This document shows, one piece after another, positions 1-8,510 of a stretch of DNA of 64,000 nt. This DNA comes from Euzebya rosea. GTDB taxonomy: Bacteria; Actinomycetota; Nitriliruptoria; Euzebyales; Euzebyaceae. The notes under the pieces were generated by a model that saw nothing but the letters and a program-made list of their open reading frames with translations, did no database searches and was not told where the DNA came from. The stretch spans positions 387,019 to 451,018 of the forward strand of contig NZ_PGDQ01000004.1 of NCBI RefSeq assembly GCF_003073135.1, written 5' to 3'. How positions within the stretch are numbered: the stretch's first letter is position 1; every line of letters starts with the position of its first letter. Made by a program: the position numbers and the translations under genes.

Positions 1-60
1 GCACGCTGCCGCGCCGAGGAGCACCAGGAAGGCAGCGGCCATCAGCCGCAAGGTCAGCAC
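1..60 (-). CDS. Start of a lipoprotein gene (partial; probable cupredoxin lipoprotein)
   Basis: Only the first 20 codons lie in the window. A GTG six bases after the cytochrome c stop opens a typical lipoprotein signal: a short n-region (VLTLRLM), a hydrophobic core and LGAAAC, whose Cys is the last codon visible. The same arrangement occurs at 27,798-28,531, where a cytochrome c gene is followed after 8 bases by a GTG-started cupredoxin lipoprotein beginning VRTLRVLL. I therefore infer that this is the paralogous cupredoxin; the mature part is not visible. Confidence 0.55.
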   Translation of the reverse strand, partial: MLTLRLMAAAFLVLLGAAAC

Positions 61-66
61 CCGCGG

Positions 67-450
67 CTACTCCAGCAGTCCTGCGAGTTGCTGCTCCGCC
101 CGAACGAAGGCGATGATGTCGGTGACGTCCTGTTCGCTCAGCCCGTCGATCGGGGGCATCGGTCCGAACTGCCAGTGGTGTGGCTGAACTCCGTTCTGCA
201 CGGCGGCGCGGAACGAGAACTCACCATGGTGGTTCGGCAGGTACACCGCATCCAGGTGCGGAGGCCCTTGATCCGTCCCTTGAAGGTCCGCGCCGTGGCA
301 TTGCGCACAGTTCGCTTGGTAGAGCGTCTCGCCAGCCGCGACGTCGCCAGCCGCGACGTCGTCGGCGACCGTTTCCGGGGTGCCCGACGGTTCGGATGCG
401 CAGGCGGTGAGCAGCAGGACGAGGGTCGTCGTGATCAGGAGGAGACGCAT
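67..450 (-). CDS. Small c-type cytochrome lipoprotein, last complete gene of the nuo-like operon
   Basis: A 127-residue protein with a lipoprotein signal (RLLLITTTLVLLLTAC), so it is probably anchored to the outer face of the membrane. One haem site CAQCH is followed by GADL..TDQGPPHL; the Met of FGPMPPI is the likely second axial ligand, and DVTDIIAFVRAEQ forms the usual C-terminal helix of class I cytochromes c. I chose the ATG at 450 over the longer frame from 480 because the signal peptide begins there and the upstream palindrome matches the paralog at 28,531. A perfect 15-bp tandem duplication (331-360) repeats DVAAG in the linker. It lies 75 bases downstream of nuoN on the same strand, so it may be co-transcribed or have its own promoter. 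A one-electron carrier role is family knowledge; its partner is unknown. Confidence 0.9.
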   Translation of the reverse strand: MRLLLITTTLVLLLTACASEPSGTPETVADDVAAGDVAAGETLYQANCAQCHGADLQGTDQGPPHLDAVYLPNHHGEFSFRAAVQNGVQPHHWQFGPMPPIDGLSEQDVTDIIAFVRAEQQLAGLLE

Positions 451-463
451 ACCCCGAGAGTAT
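449..463 (-). promoter_or_regulatory. Palindrome ATACCCCGAGAGTAT over the cytochrome c start
   Basis: The arms ATAC/GTAT with a C-tract overlap the ATG at 450; on the minus strand the distal arm reads GATACT, a plausible -10 element, implying a very short or absent leader. An equivalent palindrome lies over the start of the paralogous cytochrome gene (28,530-28,546). The shape resembles CsoR/RicR-type copper operators (TACCC...GGGTA). That regulator assignment is inference, and no csoR gene is in the window. Confidence 0.45.
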
Positions 464-525
464 CGGAAGCACCGGAGCAAGACTGGGCGTGGCAGCGGCC
501 CCCAGAGCCCAGCCTGCGGCTGCGG

Positions 526-1950
526 TCAAGGCAGCAGCAGCGCGCCGGTGAAGGTCTGCAAGAGTGGTTCGGCCGCGACACCGGTACCGATCGTGGCGAT
601 CACGGCGACGCCGGTTGCGACGGCCGCGGTCTTGCCGAGAACCGGGACGGGGCCGGGGGCGGGGTCGAAGTATCCGGGACCGAGGACCCGCGCGTAGTAG
701 GCGAGGGAGACGACGGAGTTGATGACAGCCAGCAGGGCCAGCCACGAGAAGCCGGCGTCGATGGTGGCGGCGAAGAGGGCGAGCTTACCGGCGAAGCCGC
801 CGAGCGGGGGGATGCCGACCATCGACAGGAAGGCGAGCACCAGCGCGGTGAACAGCCACGGGCGCCGTCGGGCCAGGCCGGCGTAGTCGGCCAGGTCGGT
901 GCGGCCGCGGAGCTCCACGACGACGCCGAAGGCAGCGAGGTTGGCTGCGGCGTAGGCGGCGAGGAAGAGCAGCAGCGACGGGATGGCGAGGTCGCTGCGG
1001 CCAAGCGCCACGGGGGCCATGAGGGCGTAGCCGGTCTGTGACACCGCTGACCAGCCGAGCAGCCGGCGCACGTCGGTCTGCCACAGCGCGGCCAGGTTGC
1101 CGAGGGTCATGGTGGCGGCGGCGATCAGGGCAATGGCGGGCCGCCAGCCCACGGGGGCGTCGGCGAGGAGTGCGGCGAGGCGGGCGATGGCGATGATCCC
1201 GCCGACCTTCGGAGCGGTCAGCAGGAAGGCCGCCGCAGGTGCGGGCGCGCCCTCGGCGACATCGGGCACCCACGGGTGCACGGGTACGGCGCCGACCTTG
1301 AACGCCATGCCCAACAGCAGCAGTCCGGTGCCGGCCAGCACCCCCAGTGGATCGGCGCCGGGGAGCGTCTGTGACAGCCCGGGGTAGGTGGTGGTGGTGC
1401 CCAGACCGAACAGGAGCACCACGCCGACCAGCATCAGGGCGTTGGTGAGGGCGCCGAGCAGGTAGTACTTGATCGCGGCCTCGCCCGACTCCTTGGACTG
1501 GCGGTGGTAGGCGGCCAGGACGTAGCCGGTGACGGAGGACAGCAGCAGTCCCAGCACCAGCTCCATGAGGTCGGCCGCGCCGGCCAGCAGCACCGCACCG
1601 AGGGTTGCGAACAGCAGCATCGTCTGCAGCTCGCCGGCCCGGTCGTCGCTGCGGAACCATTCGGCGGTGAGCCCCACGGTGATGGCGGCCACGGCCAGGA
1701 CGATGAGCTTGCCGACGACGGCGGTGCCGTCCAGCGCGTAGGTGTCGAAGAACCCGATCCGCTGGACGGCGCCGAGCTGTGGGACGGTGGTGGCGGTGGC
1801 GACGCCGATGACGAGCAGGGACAGCCATGGGGCGTGGTGCTGCAGGCGCCGTGGGGTGAACAGCGCGGTGATGAGCACGACGACCGCGCCGGCCAGCAGC
1901 ACGATCTCCGGGACGACCTCGCCGGCCGCCGCGGCCATGTCCATCTCCAC
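526..1950 (-). CDS. nuoN: NuoN-like antiporter subunit of a complex I-related membrane complex
   Basis: A 474-residue polytopic protein of the usual NuoN length. The TM7 lysine segment FKVGAVPVHPWVPDVAEGAP and the later PKVGG motif are intact. In the TM5 segment, where canonical NuoN reads like LGLELLSL, this protein reads LMELVLGLLLSSVTGY: the canonical Glu is replaced by Leu, although another Glu sits five residues earlier. The start lies 6 bases after the nuoM stop. In complex I, NuoN is one of three antiporter-like proton channels; here it serves a complex without a recognisable electron-input module. Confidence 0.93.
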   Translation of the reverse strand: MEMDMAAAAGEVVPEIVLLAGAVVVLITALFTPRRLQHHAPWLSLLVIGVATATTVPQLGAVQRIGFFDTYALDGTAVVGKLIVLAVAAITVGLTAEWFRSDDRAGELQTMLLFATLGAVLLAGAADLMELVLGLLLSSVTGYVLAAYHRQSKESGEAAIKYYLLGALTNALMLVGVVLLFGLGTTTTYPGLSQTLPGADPLGVLAGTGLLLLGMAFKVGAVPVHPWVPDVAEGAPAPAAAFLLTAPKVGGIIAIARLAALLADAPVGWRPAIALIAAATMTLGNLAALWQTDVRRLLGWSAVSQTGYALMAPVALGRSDLAIPSLLLFLAAYAAANLAAFGVVVELRGRTDLADYAGLARRRPWLFTALVLAFLSMVGIPPLGGFAGKLALFAATIDAGFSWLALLAVINSVVSLAYYARVLGPGYFDPAPGPVPVLGKTAAVATGVAVIATIGTGVAAEPLLQTFTGALLLP

Positions 1951-1956
1951 GCTCGC

Positions 1957-3435
1957 TCAGCCTCCCATCGCGCGGGTCGCTGACTCGATCGGGCCGAGCA
2001 GCCACCGTGGATAGACGCCGATGACGATGACCAGGGCCAGCAGGACGGCCAGCGACGCCGTCTCGACACGGCCCACGTCGGTCCAGTCGCCCCACCGCTC
2101 CGGCAGATCGCCGAGGAACATGCGCTGGAGGACCTGCAGGAACAGCGCTGCGGTGATGACGACACCGAGCAGGCCGATGCCTGCTAGCCATGGATAGACC
2201 GCGAAGGTGCCGACGAAGATCTGGAACTCGGCGATGAACCCGGCCAGCCCGGGCAGCCCGAGGCTTGCGAAGGCGGCGACGACGGTCGCCGCGGTCATGC
2301 GGGGCGCGCGGGCGGCCAGGCCACCGTAGTCGGCGATCTCGTAGCTCTGGCCCCGCTGCCAGATGCTGCCGCTGATCAGGAACAGCGCGCCGGTGATCAG
2401 GCCGTGGGCGACCATCTCCACCACCGCGCCGGTCAGCGCGAGGGTCTGGGCATCGCGGTCGCCCAGGCCGATGGCTGCCGCGCCGGCGGAGACGCCGAGG
2501 ATGGTGTAGCCCATGTGGTTGACGCTGGTGTAGGCGATCCGGCGCTTGAGATTGGGCTGGCCGAGGGCCACCAGGGCCCCGTAGACGATGGAGACCACGG
2601 CGATGACGGCGAGGGGGAAGGCGAAGCGCTGGTACTGCTCGCCCATCATCTGCAGCATGATGCGGATGAAGCCGTAGGTGCCGAGCTTCAGCAGGACGCC
2701 GGCCAGGATCGCGGAGGCCGGTGCAGGCGCGTCGACGTGGGCTGGCGGCAACCAGGTGTGCACCGGCACCAGCGGGGTCTTGACGCCCAGACCGATCGCG
2801 AACCCCCAGAACGCGAGGACCCCGAGCAGGCCGCTGCCGGCCAACGGTTGGCTGGCGATGAGGGTGGGGATGTCGAAGGTCCGCGGGTCGGTCGCCAGGT
2901 ACAGCGCGAGGATGGCCAGCAGCATCACCAGCGACCCGGCAAGGGTGTAGATGAAGAACTTCAGCGCCGCCCGCCGGGCGTTGCCATGGCCCCACACCCC
3001 GATCAGGAAGTACATCCCGACCAGCGACAGGTCGAAGAAGACGTAGAACAGGAACAGGTCCAGGGCGAGGAAGACGCCGAGCGACACCGCTTCGAGGAAC
3101 AGCATCCAGGCGTAGTACTCGTGCCCGCGGCCGCGCAGGTCGGTCGGGTACGCCGTGGATGCGGCGAAGATCAACGCCGACATCACCGCGAGCACCAACG
3201 ACATGCCGTCGACGCCCAGCTTGTAGGTCACCCCGAGGGAGGGGATCCAGGGGGCCTGCTCGATGAGTTCGAACCCCCCGTTGCCGTCGAACTGCGTCCA
3301 CACGACGATCAGCAGCAGCAGCGGTACCGCGGCGATGCCGGTGGCGACCCCGCGCTGCGTCGGCTCCGACGTGCGGCGCAGAGTGAGCATGGCGACCGCA
3401 CCGAGGAGCGGCACGAGGATGGATGCGGTGAGCAC
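1957..3435 (-). CDS. nuoM: NuoM-like antiporter subunit
   Basis: A 492-residue proton-antiporter-family membrane protein with a GTG start 21 bases after nuoL. VKTPLVPVHTWLPPAHVDAPAPAS is the conserved TM7 Lys/His segment, and GVLLKLGTYGFIRI carries the second channel lysine. In TM5 the family reads FYVFWELML; here it is FYVFFDLSL, so the essential Glu is a shorter acid, Asp. The length is normal. Role by family: proton translocation coupled to the connecting module. The substitutions suggest altered or relaxed constraint rather than a broken gene, since the frame is full length. Confidence 0.94.
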   Translation of the reverse strand: MLTASILVPLLGAVAMLTLRRTSEPTQRGVATGIAAVPLLLLIVVWTQFDGNGGFELIEQAPWIPSLGVTYKLGVDGMSLVLAVMSALIFAASTAYPTDLRGRGHEYYAWMLFLEAVSLGVFLALDLFLFYVFFDLSLVGMYFLIGVWGHGNARRAALKFFIYTLAGSLVMLLAILALYLATDPRTFDIPTLIASQPLAGSGLLGVLAFWGFAIGLGVKTPLVPVHTWLPPAHVDAPAPASAILAGVLLKLGTYGFIRIMLQMMGEQYQRFAFPLAVIAVVSIVYGALVALGQPNLKRRIAYTSVNHMGYTILGVSAGAAAIGLGDRDAQTLALTGAVVEMVAHGLITGALFLISGSIWQRGQSYEIADYGGLAARAPRMTAATVVAAFASLGLPGLAGFIAEFQIFVGTFAVYPWLAGIGLLGVVITAALFLQVLQRMFLGDLPERWGDWTDVGRVETASLAVLLALVIVIGVYPRWLLGPIESATRAMGG

Positions 3436-3456
3436 TGATGGACCTCCGTGTGGCCG

Positions 3457-5463
3457 TCAGGTGTCGAGGAGGACGCCGAACAGGACGACCAGCCCGATGA
3501 CGGCGATGACGTAGTAGTGGTGTGCAAGACCCGTCTGCAACCGACGGGCCTGGGTGCCGGCGGCGCCGATCCGCTCCGCGATGGCCTCGACCGCGCCGTC
3601 GACGCCGCGGTCATCACCCCGACGGGAGATGTCACCGATCCAGGTCGTGGCGGCGGCGATGGCGGCCACGATGCCGTCGACCCCGAGCTCCAAGGTCCGG
3701 GTGACCCCGCGGGACGCGGCCCGTGCAGCGGCGGCGACGGTGCGGACGGCGCCGTCGACGACACGGTCGTCGAACCGGGGGAGTACCGACGTCAACCCGC
3801 CTGCAGCACGGGCGACGAGGCGGGGTGGCAGGTCCAGGACGGCGTCGTCGAACCGGGCTGCGACCGCTGCAGAGGCCAGCACGGGGGTGACGACCAGGCG
3901 CTGCGCCGCCGTCGTCGCACCGAACCAACCTGCCGCAGCATCGGCCAGGCGGTGGGGGAGGACGTCGCCCTCCCGCCGGACCGCCCACACCGCGACCGCA
4001 GCGCCGAGGAGCACCAGCACCACGGCCAGTACCAGCTCCCAGGGATGGCCCGCGTCGATCGTGCCACCCACGAGCCCTTCGACGACCTCACGGGCCCCGG
4101 GCAGCCACAGCACCCCGAGGGCTGCGGAGGCCACCGCCAGCAGGACGATCACGGCGACCTCCACCCGGTGCGGATCCGGCCGGTCGGGGTCTGGCGCGGG
4201 CCTGGTCCGGTCGCGCCCGAACGCCAGCAGGTGCAGCCGCAGTGCGTACACCGCCGACAGCAGACCCGCCAGGAACGCGAGAATCCCTGGGACGGGGCCG
4301 GCGGTGACGGCGGCGGCGACGATCTGCTCCTTGGTCCACGCCGCGCCCAGCGGCGGGGCGGCGGCCAGCGCCAGCGCACCGACCGCGGCGGCGACCGCCA
4401 CCGTCGGCATGCGGCTGCCCAGATGCCAGCGACGCACGTCACCGGTGCCCGTCGCCGACATCCCGACCCCGACGGCGAGGAACAGCTGGGACTTGAGCAG
4501 CGCGTGGGCGACGAGGTGTGCCGCAGCCGCAGCCGGGGCGCCCATGCCGACGGCGGCGAACATCAGCCCGTACTGCGCGGCGGTGGAGGCGGCGAGGATC
4601 CGCTTGCCGCGGACCTCGCCGAGCGCGACCACACCACCGACCAGCGCCGTGGCCAACCCGACCGCCGTGACCACCGGTCCGAACCAGCCCACGGTCGAGA
4701 ACGATGGACCGAGGACGATCAGGGCGTAGGCCCCTGCCGCGACCATGGTCGCGGAGTGCAGCAGCGCCGACACCGAGGTCGGTCCCGCCATCGCCGAGAA
4801 CAGCCATGGTGAGAACGGCAGCTGGGCCGACTTCGACATCGCCGCCAGCAGGACGCCTGCGGCGACTGCGTCGAGCATCGGCCGGGGGACGTCACCGATG
4901 GCGTCGTAGGCGAACGACCCGGTCGAGGCGAACGTGACCCCGGCGGCGAGGATCAGCCCGATGCTGCCGACGCGGGTGGCGTTGAAGGCGTGGGCGGCCT
5001 TGCCGACCGCATCGGAGGAGCTCCACGCCGAGCCGATCAGCGCCCAGGAGCAGGCGGCGACGAGCTCCCAACCGATGGTGAGGGCGAGGAGGTCGGCCGC
5101 CAGCACCACCATCTGCATGGCGCCGGTGAAGGCCACCATCAGACCCAGCAGCCGCGGTAGCCCCCTGACGTCCTCGTGCACGCTGGCGTAGGCCACCACC
5201 ACCACGGCCACTGCCGGCACGAGCGCGGCGACGACCCCTGCGACGCCGTCAGCAGCGAAGGTCAACGACAGCTGGGACGACCAGACGACGTCCAGCCGAC
5301 CGTCGCTGACGGCGGCCACGACCGCCGCCGCGAGGCTGGCGGCCAGCAGGCTGATGGCGCCGGCCCCGAGCACCCCCCGCCGACGGGGTGGGGTGACCCG
5401 GATCCCGAGTGGCCACAGGAGGGCACCGCCCACGAGCGGCAGAAGGATCGCGGCGGCGATCAC
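3457..5463 (-). CDS. nuoL: NuoL-like antiporter subunit
   Basis: A 668-residue protein with about 15 predicted TM segments and a C-terminal amphipathic stretch, the normal length for NuoL. It keeps the TM5 glutamate (LTIGWELVAACSWALIG) and the lysine/histidine channel segment SKSAQLPFSPWLFSAMAGPT. The start is the GTG at 5463, which shares GTGA with the nuoK stop; a longer upstream frame lacks NuoL features. The C-terminal 150 residues are Ala/Arg-rich and resemble the lateral-helix region loosely. Of the three pumps this one is closest to the canonical motifs. Confidence 0.93.
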   Translation of the reverse strand: MIAAAILLPLVGGALLWPLGIRVTPPRRRGVLGAGAISLLAASLAAAVVAAVSDGRLDVVWSSQLSLTFAADGVAGVVAALVPAVAVVVVAYASVHEDVRGLPRLLGLMVAFTGAMQMVVLAADLLALTIGWELVAACSWALIGSAWSSSDAVGKAAHAFNATRVGSIGLILAAGVTFASTGSFAYDAIGDVPRPMLDAVAAGVLLAAMSKSAQLPFSPWLFSAMAGPTSVSALLHSATMVAAGAYALIVLGPSFSTVGWFGPVVTAVGLATALVGGVVALGEVRGKRILAASTAAQYGLMFAAVGMGAPAAAAAHLVAHALLKSQLFLAVGVGMSATGTGDVRRWHLGSRMPTVAVAAAVGALALAAAPPLGAAWTKEQIVAAAVTAGPVPGILAFLAGLLSAVYALRLHLLAFGRDRTRPAPDPDRPDPHRVEVAVIVLLAVASAALGVLWLPGAREVVEGLVGGTIDAGHPWELVLAVVLVLLGAAVAVWAVRREGDVLPHRLADAAAGWFGATTAAQRLVVTPVLASAAVAARFDDAVLDLPPRLVARAAGGLTSVLPRFDDRVVDGAVRTVAAAARAASRGVTRTLELGVDGIVAAIAAATTWIGDISRRGDDRGVDGAVEAIAERIGAAGTQARRLQTGLAHHYYVIAVIGLVVLFGVLLDT

Positions 5464-5765
5464 CCGCGGAGTCGCTTCGTCTTCTCGGTGATGTCTGCCT
5501 TGCGGACGCGGTAGATGCCCACCATGACCGCGAAGCCCAGCGCGGCCTCGACCGCCATGACGGTCAGGACGACCACCCCGAGCATCTGGCCCTTGGGGAC
5601 GCCTCCTGCGGCATGCGCCCACAGCGCCGCACCGGCCAGCAGCGCACCGTTGATGATCAGCTCGATGCCCATCATGATCATCACGAAGGACTGCTGGCTG
5701 ATGGCGCCGTACACGCCGACGCCCACGAGCGCCGCGGCGACGACCATCAGCACGTCGAGCGTCAT
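5460..5765 (-). CDS. nuoK: NuoK-like subunit
   Basis: A 101-residue, three-TM protein that begins MTLDVLMVVAAALVGVG. The conserved acidic MMGIELIINGA in TM2 and the second Glu in TM3 (VMAVEAALGFAVM) are both kept; in complex I these carry the proton path from the quinone module to the pumps. The ATG overlaps the nuoJ stop (ATGA), and its own stop overlaps the nuoL GTG. This is one of the best-preserved subunits of the set. Confidence 0.94.
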   Translation of the reverse strand: MTLDVLMVVAAALVGVGVYGAISQQSFVMIMMGIELIINGALLAGAALWAHAAGGVPKGQMLGVVVLTVMAVEAALGFAVMVGIYRVRKADITEKTKRLRG

Positions 5766-6346
5766 GACGTCTCCTCCGGCGCGTCCGCGTCGAGGGGCAC
5801 CAGGGACGGCGGGGCGGACCCCTCCTCGGCGTTGCCGTACCGGCCCCGCCGGCTGGTGATGGCGATGGATCCGATCATCGTGGCCAGCAGCGTCGCACCG
5901 GCGGTCTGGAACACCAGCATCGAGTCGCCGAGCTCCTCGACCCCCAGCTGCTCGGTGACCTCCGCCGACGTCTGCGTCGCGGGCTGGTCGGGGAAGTCGA
6001 CCAGCACCCCGACGACGGCCAGGGCGAGGAACGCCACCACCCCGGAGACCTTTGCGACGGTGTGCTGGTGCACCATCGTCATGGGGTTCAGCCCGGCCGG
6101 GTTCATCATCAGCATTACCATGAAGATGGCCATCACGGCCATCTCCCCGGCCATCATCAGCATCACCGAGAAGCCCAGGAACCGGGCGTTGAGCAGCACC
6201 AGGATCCCGCCGACGCTGACGAAGGACGCCAGCAGCCAGAACGACGCGCGGACCATCGAATCGGTGCGGAACACCAGCCAGCCCGTGATGACCGCGACGG
6301 CGCCGAGGACGACGCCGATGCCGTGGGCCACCGGGCCGAAGCTCAC
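5762..6346 (-). CDS. nuoJ: NuoJ-like subunit
   Basis: A 194-residue membrane protein with a GTG start sharing GTGA with the nuoH stop. Five TM segments are visible; the TM3 region GFSVMLMMAGEMAVMAIFMVML corresponds to the pi-bulge helix of NuoJ, normally rich in Gly and Tyr (family form YAGAVMVLFLFVVM), but the Tyr-Gly pair is replaced by Met residues. The loop after it is Met-rich (MMNPAGLNPMTMVHQH). The length is normal. In complex I, NuoJ rearranges during coupling. Confidence 0.9.
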   Translation of the reverse strand: MSFGPVAHGIGVVLGAVAVITGWLVFRTDSMVRASFWLLASFVSVGGILVLLNARFLGFSVMLMMAGEMAVMAIFMVMLMMNPAGLNPMTMVHQHTVAKVSGVVAFLALAVVGVLVDFPDQPATQTSAEVTEQLGVEELGDSMLVFQTAGATLLATMIGSIAITSRRGRYGNAEEGSAPPSLVPLDADAPEETS

Positions 6347-7248
6347 AGGAGCCACCAGCCGGTGAGGAACACGTCGAGCAGCGCCAGCGGCAGCAGCCCC
6401 ACCCACGCGAGGACGACGTAGCGCTCGGTCCGCACGCGCGGCAGCAGATGACGGGTTGTTGACAGGACGGCGAGCAGCGCGAGCGTCTTGATCGCGACCC
6501 ACGCCACACCCGGCAGGAGGGGACCGTGCCAGCCCCCGAGGAACACCGATGCCCCCACGGCGCAGGCGCCGACGACCACGCCGCGGTGGGCGATCCGCCA
6601 CAGGAGCAGCTGGACGCCCGATGCCTCCAGCTCGACCCCGCCCGCCAGGTCAGCGCCCGCAGGGGTGGCCAGCGGACCGTAGAACAGCACGCCGACCGCC
6701 GCCGCCAGGTAGATCGGCAGGCCGAGGGGCTGACGGACGACGTTCCACAGGCCCTCCTGGTCGGCCACGATCGCGTCGACGCCGAGGGACTCCGCCGGCA
6801 GGGCCGTGCTGATGAGCACCAACGCGAAGGGGATCATGGCCGACAGCGCCTGGGCGAACATGCGGTAGCCCCCGATCATCGGGAAGGGGCTGTTGGGCGC
6901 CCACCCCTGCAGGAACACCGCGATCAGCACCAGCGCGGCCGCGGCGCCGAACAGCACGATGCCGTGGGACAGCGGCGCCAGCACGGTCTCGGGCGCGATC
7001 GGGACGACCGAGACCATGACCGCAGCGAGTCCCAGCAGCAGCGCAGGGGCCACGGCCCAGGCCTGCGCATCGGGGCGCTCGGTGGTCGTGCGCTGCTGCA
7101 GGAACTGCAGCGCGCCTCGTCGCCATGGCTGCTGCACGGCGGGACCGATGGGGGCGCGGGCAACACCCGCCCCGACAGCGGCATCGACTGCCACGAAGCC
7201 GATGACCCCGACGGTCAGCCCGACGGCGGCCCAGATGACGCCGATCAC
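6343..7248 (-). CDS. nuoH: NuoH-like subunit with eroded quinone-site motifs
   Basis: A 301-residue, eight-TM protein, somewhat short for NuoH (usually about 325-400). GWAPNSPFPMIGGYRMFAQALS matches the family GWSSNNKYALLGGLRAxAQxxS, so the identity is firm. The following SYE, whose Glu lies in the quinone-to-proton path, is SAMIPF here. The family signature with the EAE and EYSGMRF elements lining the quinone chamber is reduced to DLAGGVELEASGVQLLLWR. The start GTG at 7248 overlaps the fused B/D gene stop. What is seen: an intact frame with lost functional residues. Confidence 0.9.
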   Translation of the reverse strand: MIGVIWAAVGLTVGVIGFVAVDAAVGAGVARAPIGPAVQQPWRRGALQFLQQRTTTERPDAQAWAVAPALLLGLAAVMVSVVPIAPETVLAPLSHGIVLFGAAAALVLIAVFLQGWAPNSPFPMIGGYRMFAQALSAMIPFALVLISTALPAESLGVDAIVADQEGLWNVVRQPLGLPIYLAAAVGVLFYGPLATPAGADLAGGVELEASGVQLLLWRIAHRGVVVGACAVGASVFLGGWHGPLLPGVAWVAIKTLALLAVLSTTRHLLPRVRTERYVVLAWVGLLPLALLDVFLTGWWLL

Positions 7249-8510
7249 GTCGCCACCTGATCGATTGGCGCGGTGCGGCGAAGGTCCAGGTCGAGGCTGT
7301 CCACGACCGCGACGGCATCCCCCCACTCCAACCCCACGAGCAGGTCGGGCAGCATCGGCAGCAGCTCGGCGGTGACCGATGCCGGGTCCTCGACCACCGG
7401 TCCGGGTTCGTGCAGCCGCGTCCCCGCGGCCGCAGCGAGGGCGATCGACTGGTCGATCTCGGCCAGTCGCTGACGCCACCGGGCCCTGACGTCACCGCCT
7501 TCGCCACACACCGGGGTGAAGCCGAGGTCGTCGTAGGACGGGTCAGCAGACCGGGCATCCCTGCAGGATCCGGCGGCACGTGCCGCGAACCCGTGCCCGT
7601 CCCATGTGGTGTCCGCAAGTGTGCCGCACGGGGGCAGGGACCGTTCCACCGAGGTCCGGCGCAGCAGCCGCGCCAGCCCAGGACCGGCAGAGAGCAGCGC
7701 CTCGGGCGGCCCGTCGGTGTGCTGCACCATCCGTGCCGCGAGGGCGTGCAGACCGAGGAGGCGCAGGGTGCGGGCGATGGCCCGCAGGTGGTGGACCACG
7801 CGGGCCTGCTCCAGGGCGGCGACCCGCACCGGTTCGGTGGCCGCGCGAGCGAAGACGTCGGTGGGGGAGGAGGACACGGCCAGGAAGGGGTTGCCGTGGA
7901 CGTGCACCTCCTGGACGAGGTCGCCCTGCAGGACCACGTCGAGCATCAGCCCCACGGGGAACGGCGCGTAGAACGGACCGACGGGAACCGACAGGGCGTC
8001 CAGCTTCAGACCGTCCCGCAGGTCGTCGGCGCGATCGGGCAACGGCCGGCCGTGTGGCACCCCGCCCGTCATCCCCGAGCCGCCATGACCGAAGGGCCCG
8101 ACACCACGCCAGGGCTCACGGCTCGTGGATGACATCAGTGGCGGTTCAGAGTCCCGGGTGCCGTCGATCAGGCCACGGTGCACCTCGAGGACCGCGGCGG
8201 CGACGTCGTCGTCGCCCGCCGTGGGCCGCAACGCCAGCGACGTCCCCCATCCGTCATCCGCATCCCCCCAACGGACGGTGGCCCGCGGGTGTGGAAGCGC
8301 GTCGTGCACGAGTGCTGCGGGCTCATGGAGCTCCGGCGGCAGGGCACCGGCCACCAGCAGGACGGTTGCGTGGCGGGGGGAGTCGACGACGTCCAGCCGC
8401 GGATCGCGCCGCAGGCGCTCGGCGTCACCGGCAGGTCCGCCACCACTGCCCTGCAGCACGAGGACCGGGACCGGGGTGGCCGCCGCGAGGCGGCGCACCA
8501 CGCCCATCAC
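7245..8510 (-). CDS. Fused NuoB-like + NuoD-like connecting subunit lacking N2 cluster ligands
   Basis: About 421 residues. Residues 15-90 follow the NuoB / hydrogenase small-subunit plan: VLVLQGSGGGPAG stands where the family has GSCNGC or a CC pair, SPRHATVLLVAGALP matches SPRxADxLIVAGT, and HPRATVRWGDADDGWG stands where GSC binds the cluster. No Cys occurs in this half. From about residue 140, PHGRPLPDRADDLRDGLKLD and VPVGPFYAPFPVGLMLDVVLQGD match NuoC/NuoD and hydrogenase large-subunit N-termini, while GHGFAARAAGSCRDARS and GEGGDVRARWRQRLAEIDQS match the NuoD core (RASGVxRDxR, GEGGDVYAR). The HRGxEK element is absent. The start is the GTG at 8510 in a GTGA overlap with nuoA; an ATG six bases upstream (8516) is the alternative. 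Confidence 0.8.
   Translation of the reverse strand: MMGVVRRLAAATPVPVLVLQGSGGGPAGDAERLRRDPRLDVVDSPRHATVLLVAGALPPELHEPAALVHDALPHPRATVRWGDADDGWGTSLALRPTAGDDDVAAAVLEVHRGLIDGTRDSEPPLMSSTSREPWRGVGPFGHGGSGMTGGVPHGRPLPDRADDLRDGLKLDALSVPVGPFYAPFPVGLMLDVVLQGDLVQEVHVHGNPFLAVSSSPTDVFARAATEPVRVAALEQARVVHHLRAIARTLRLLGLHALAARMVQHTDGPPEALLSAGPGLARLLRRTSVERSLPPCGTLADTTWDGHGFAARAAGSCRDARSADPSYDDLGFTPVCGEGGDVRARWRQRLAEIDQSIALAAAAGTRLHEPGPVVEDPASVTAELLPMLPDLLVGLEWGDAVAVVDSLDLDLRRTAPIDQVAT

Noticed and set aside
7245..8510. NiFe-hydrogenase large/small subunit fusion
   Set aside because: No Cys-x2-Cys pairs at either end of the large-subunit part and no iron-sulfur ligands in the small-subunit part; the C-terminal core follows NuoD rather than hydrogenase.
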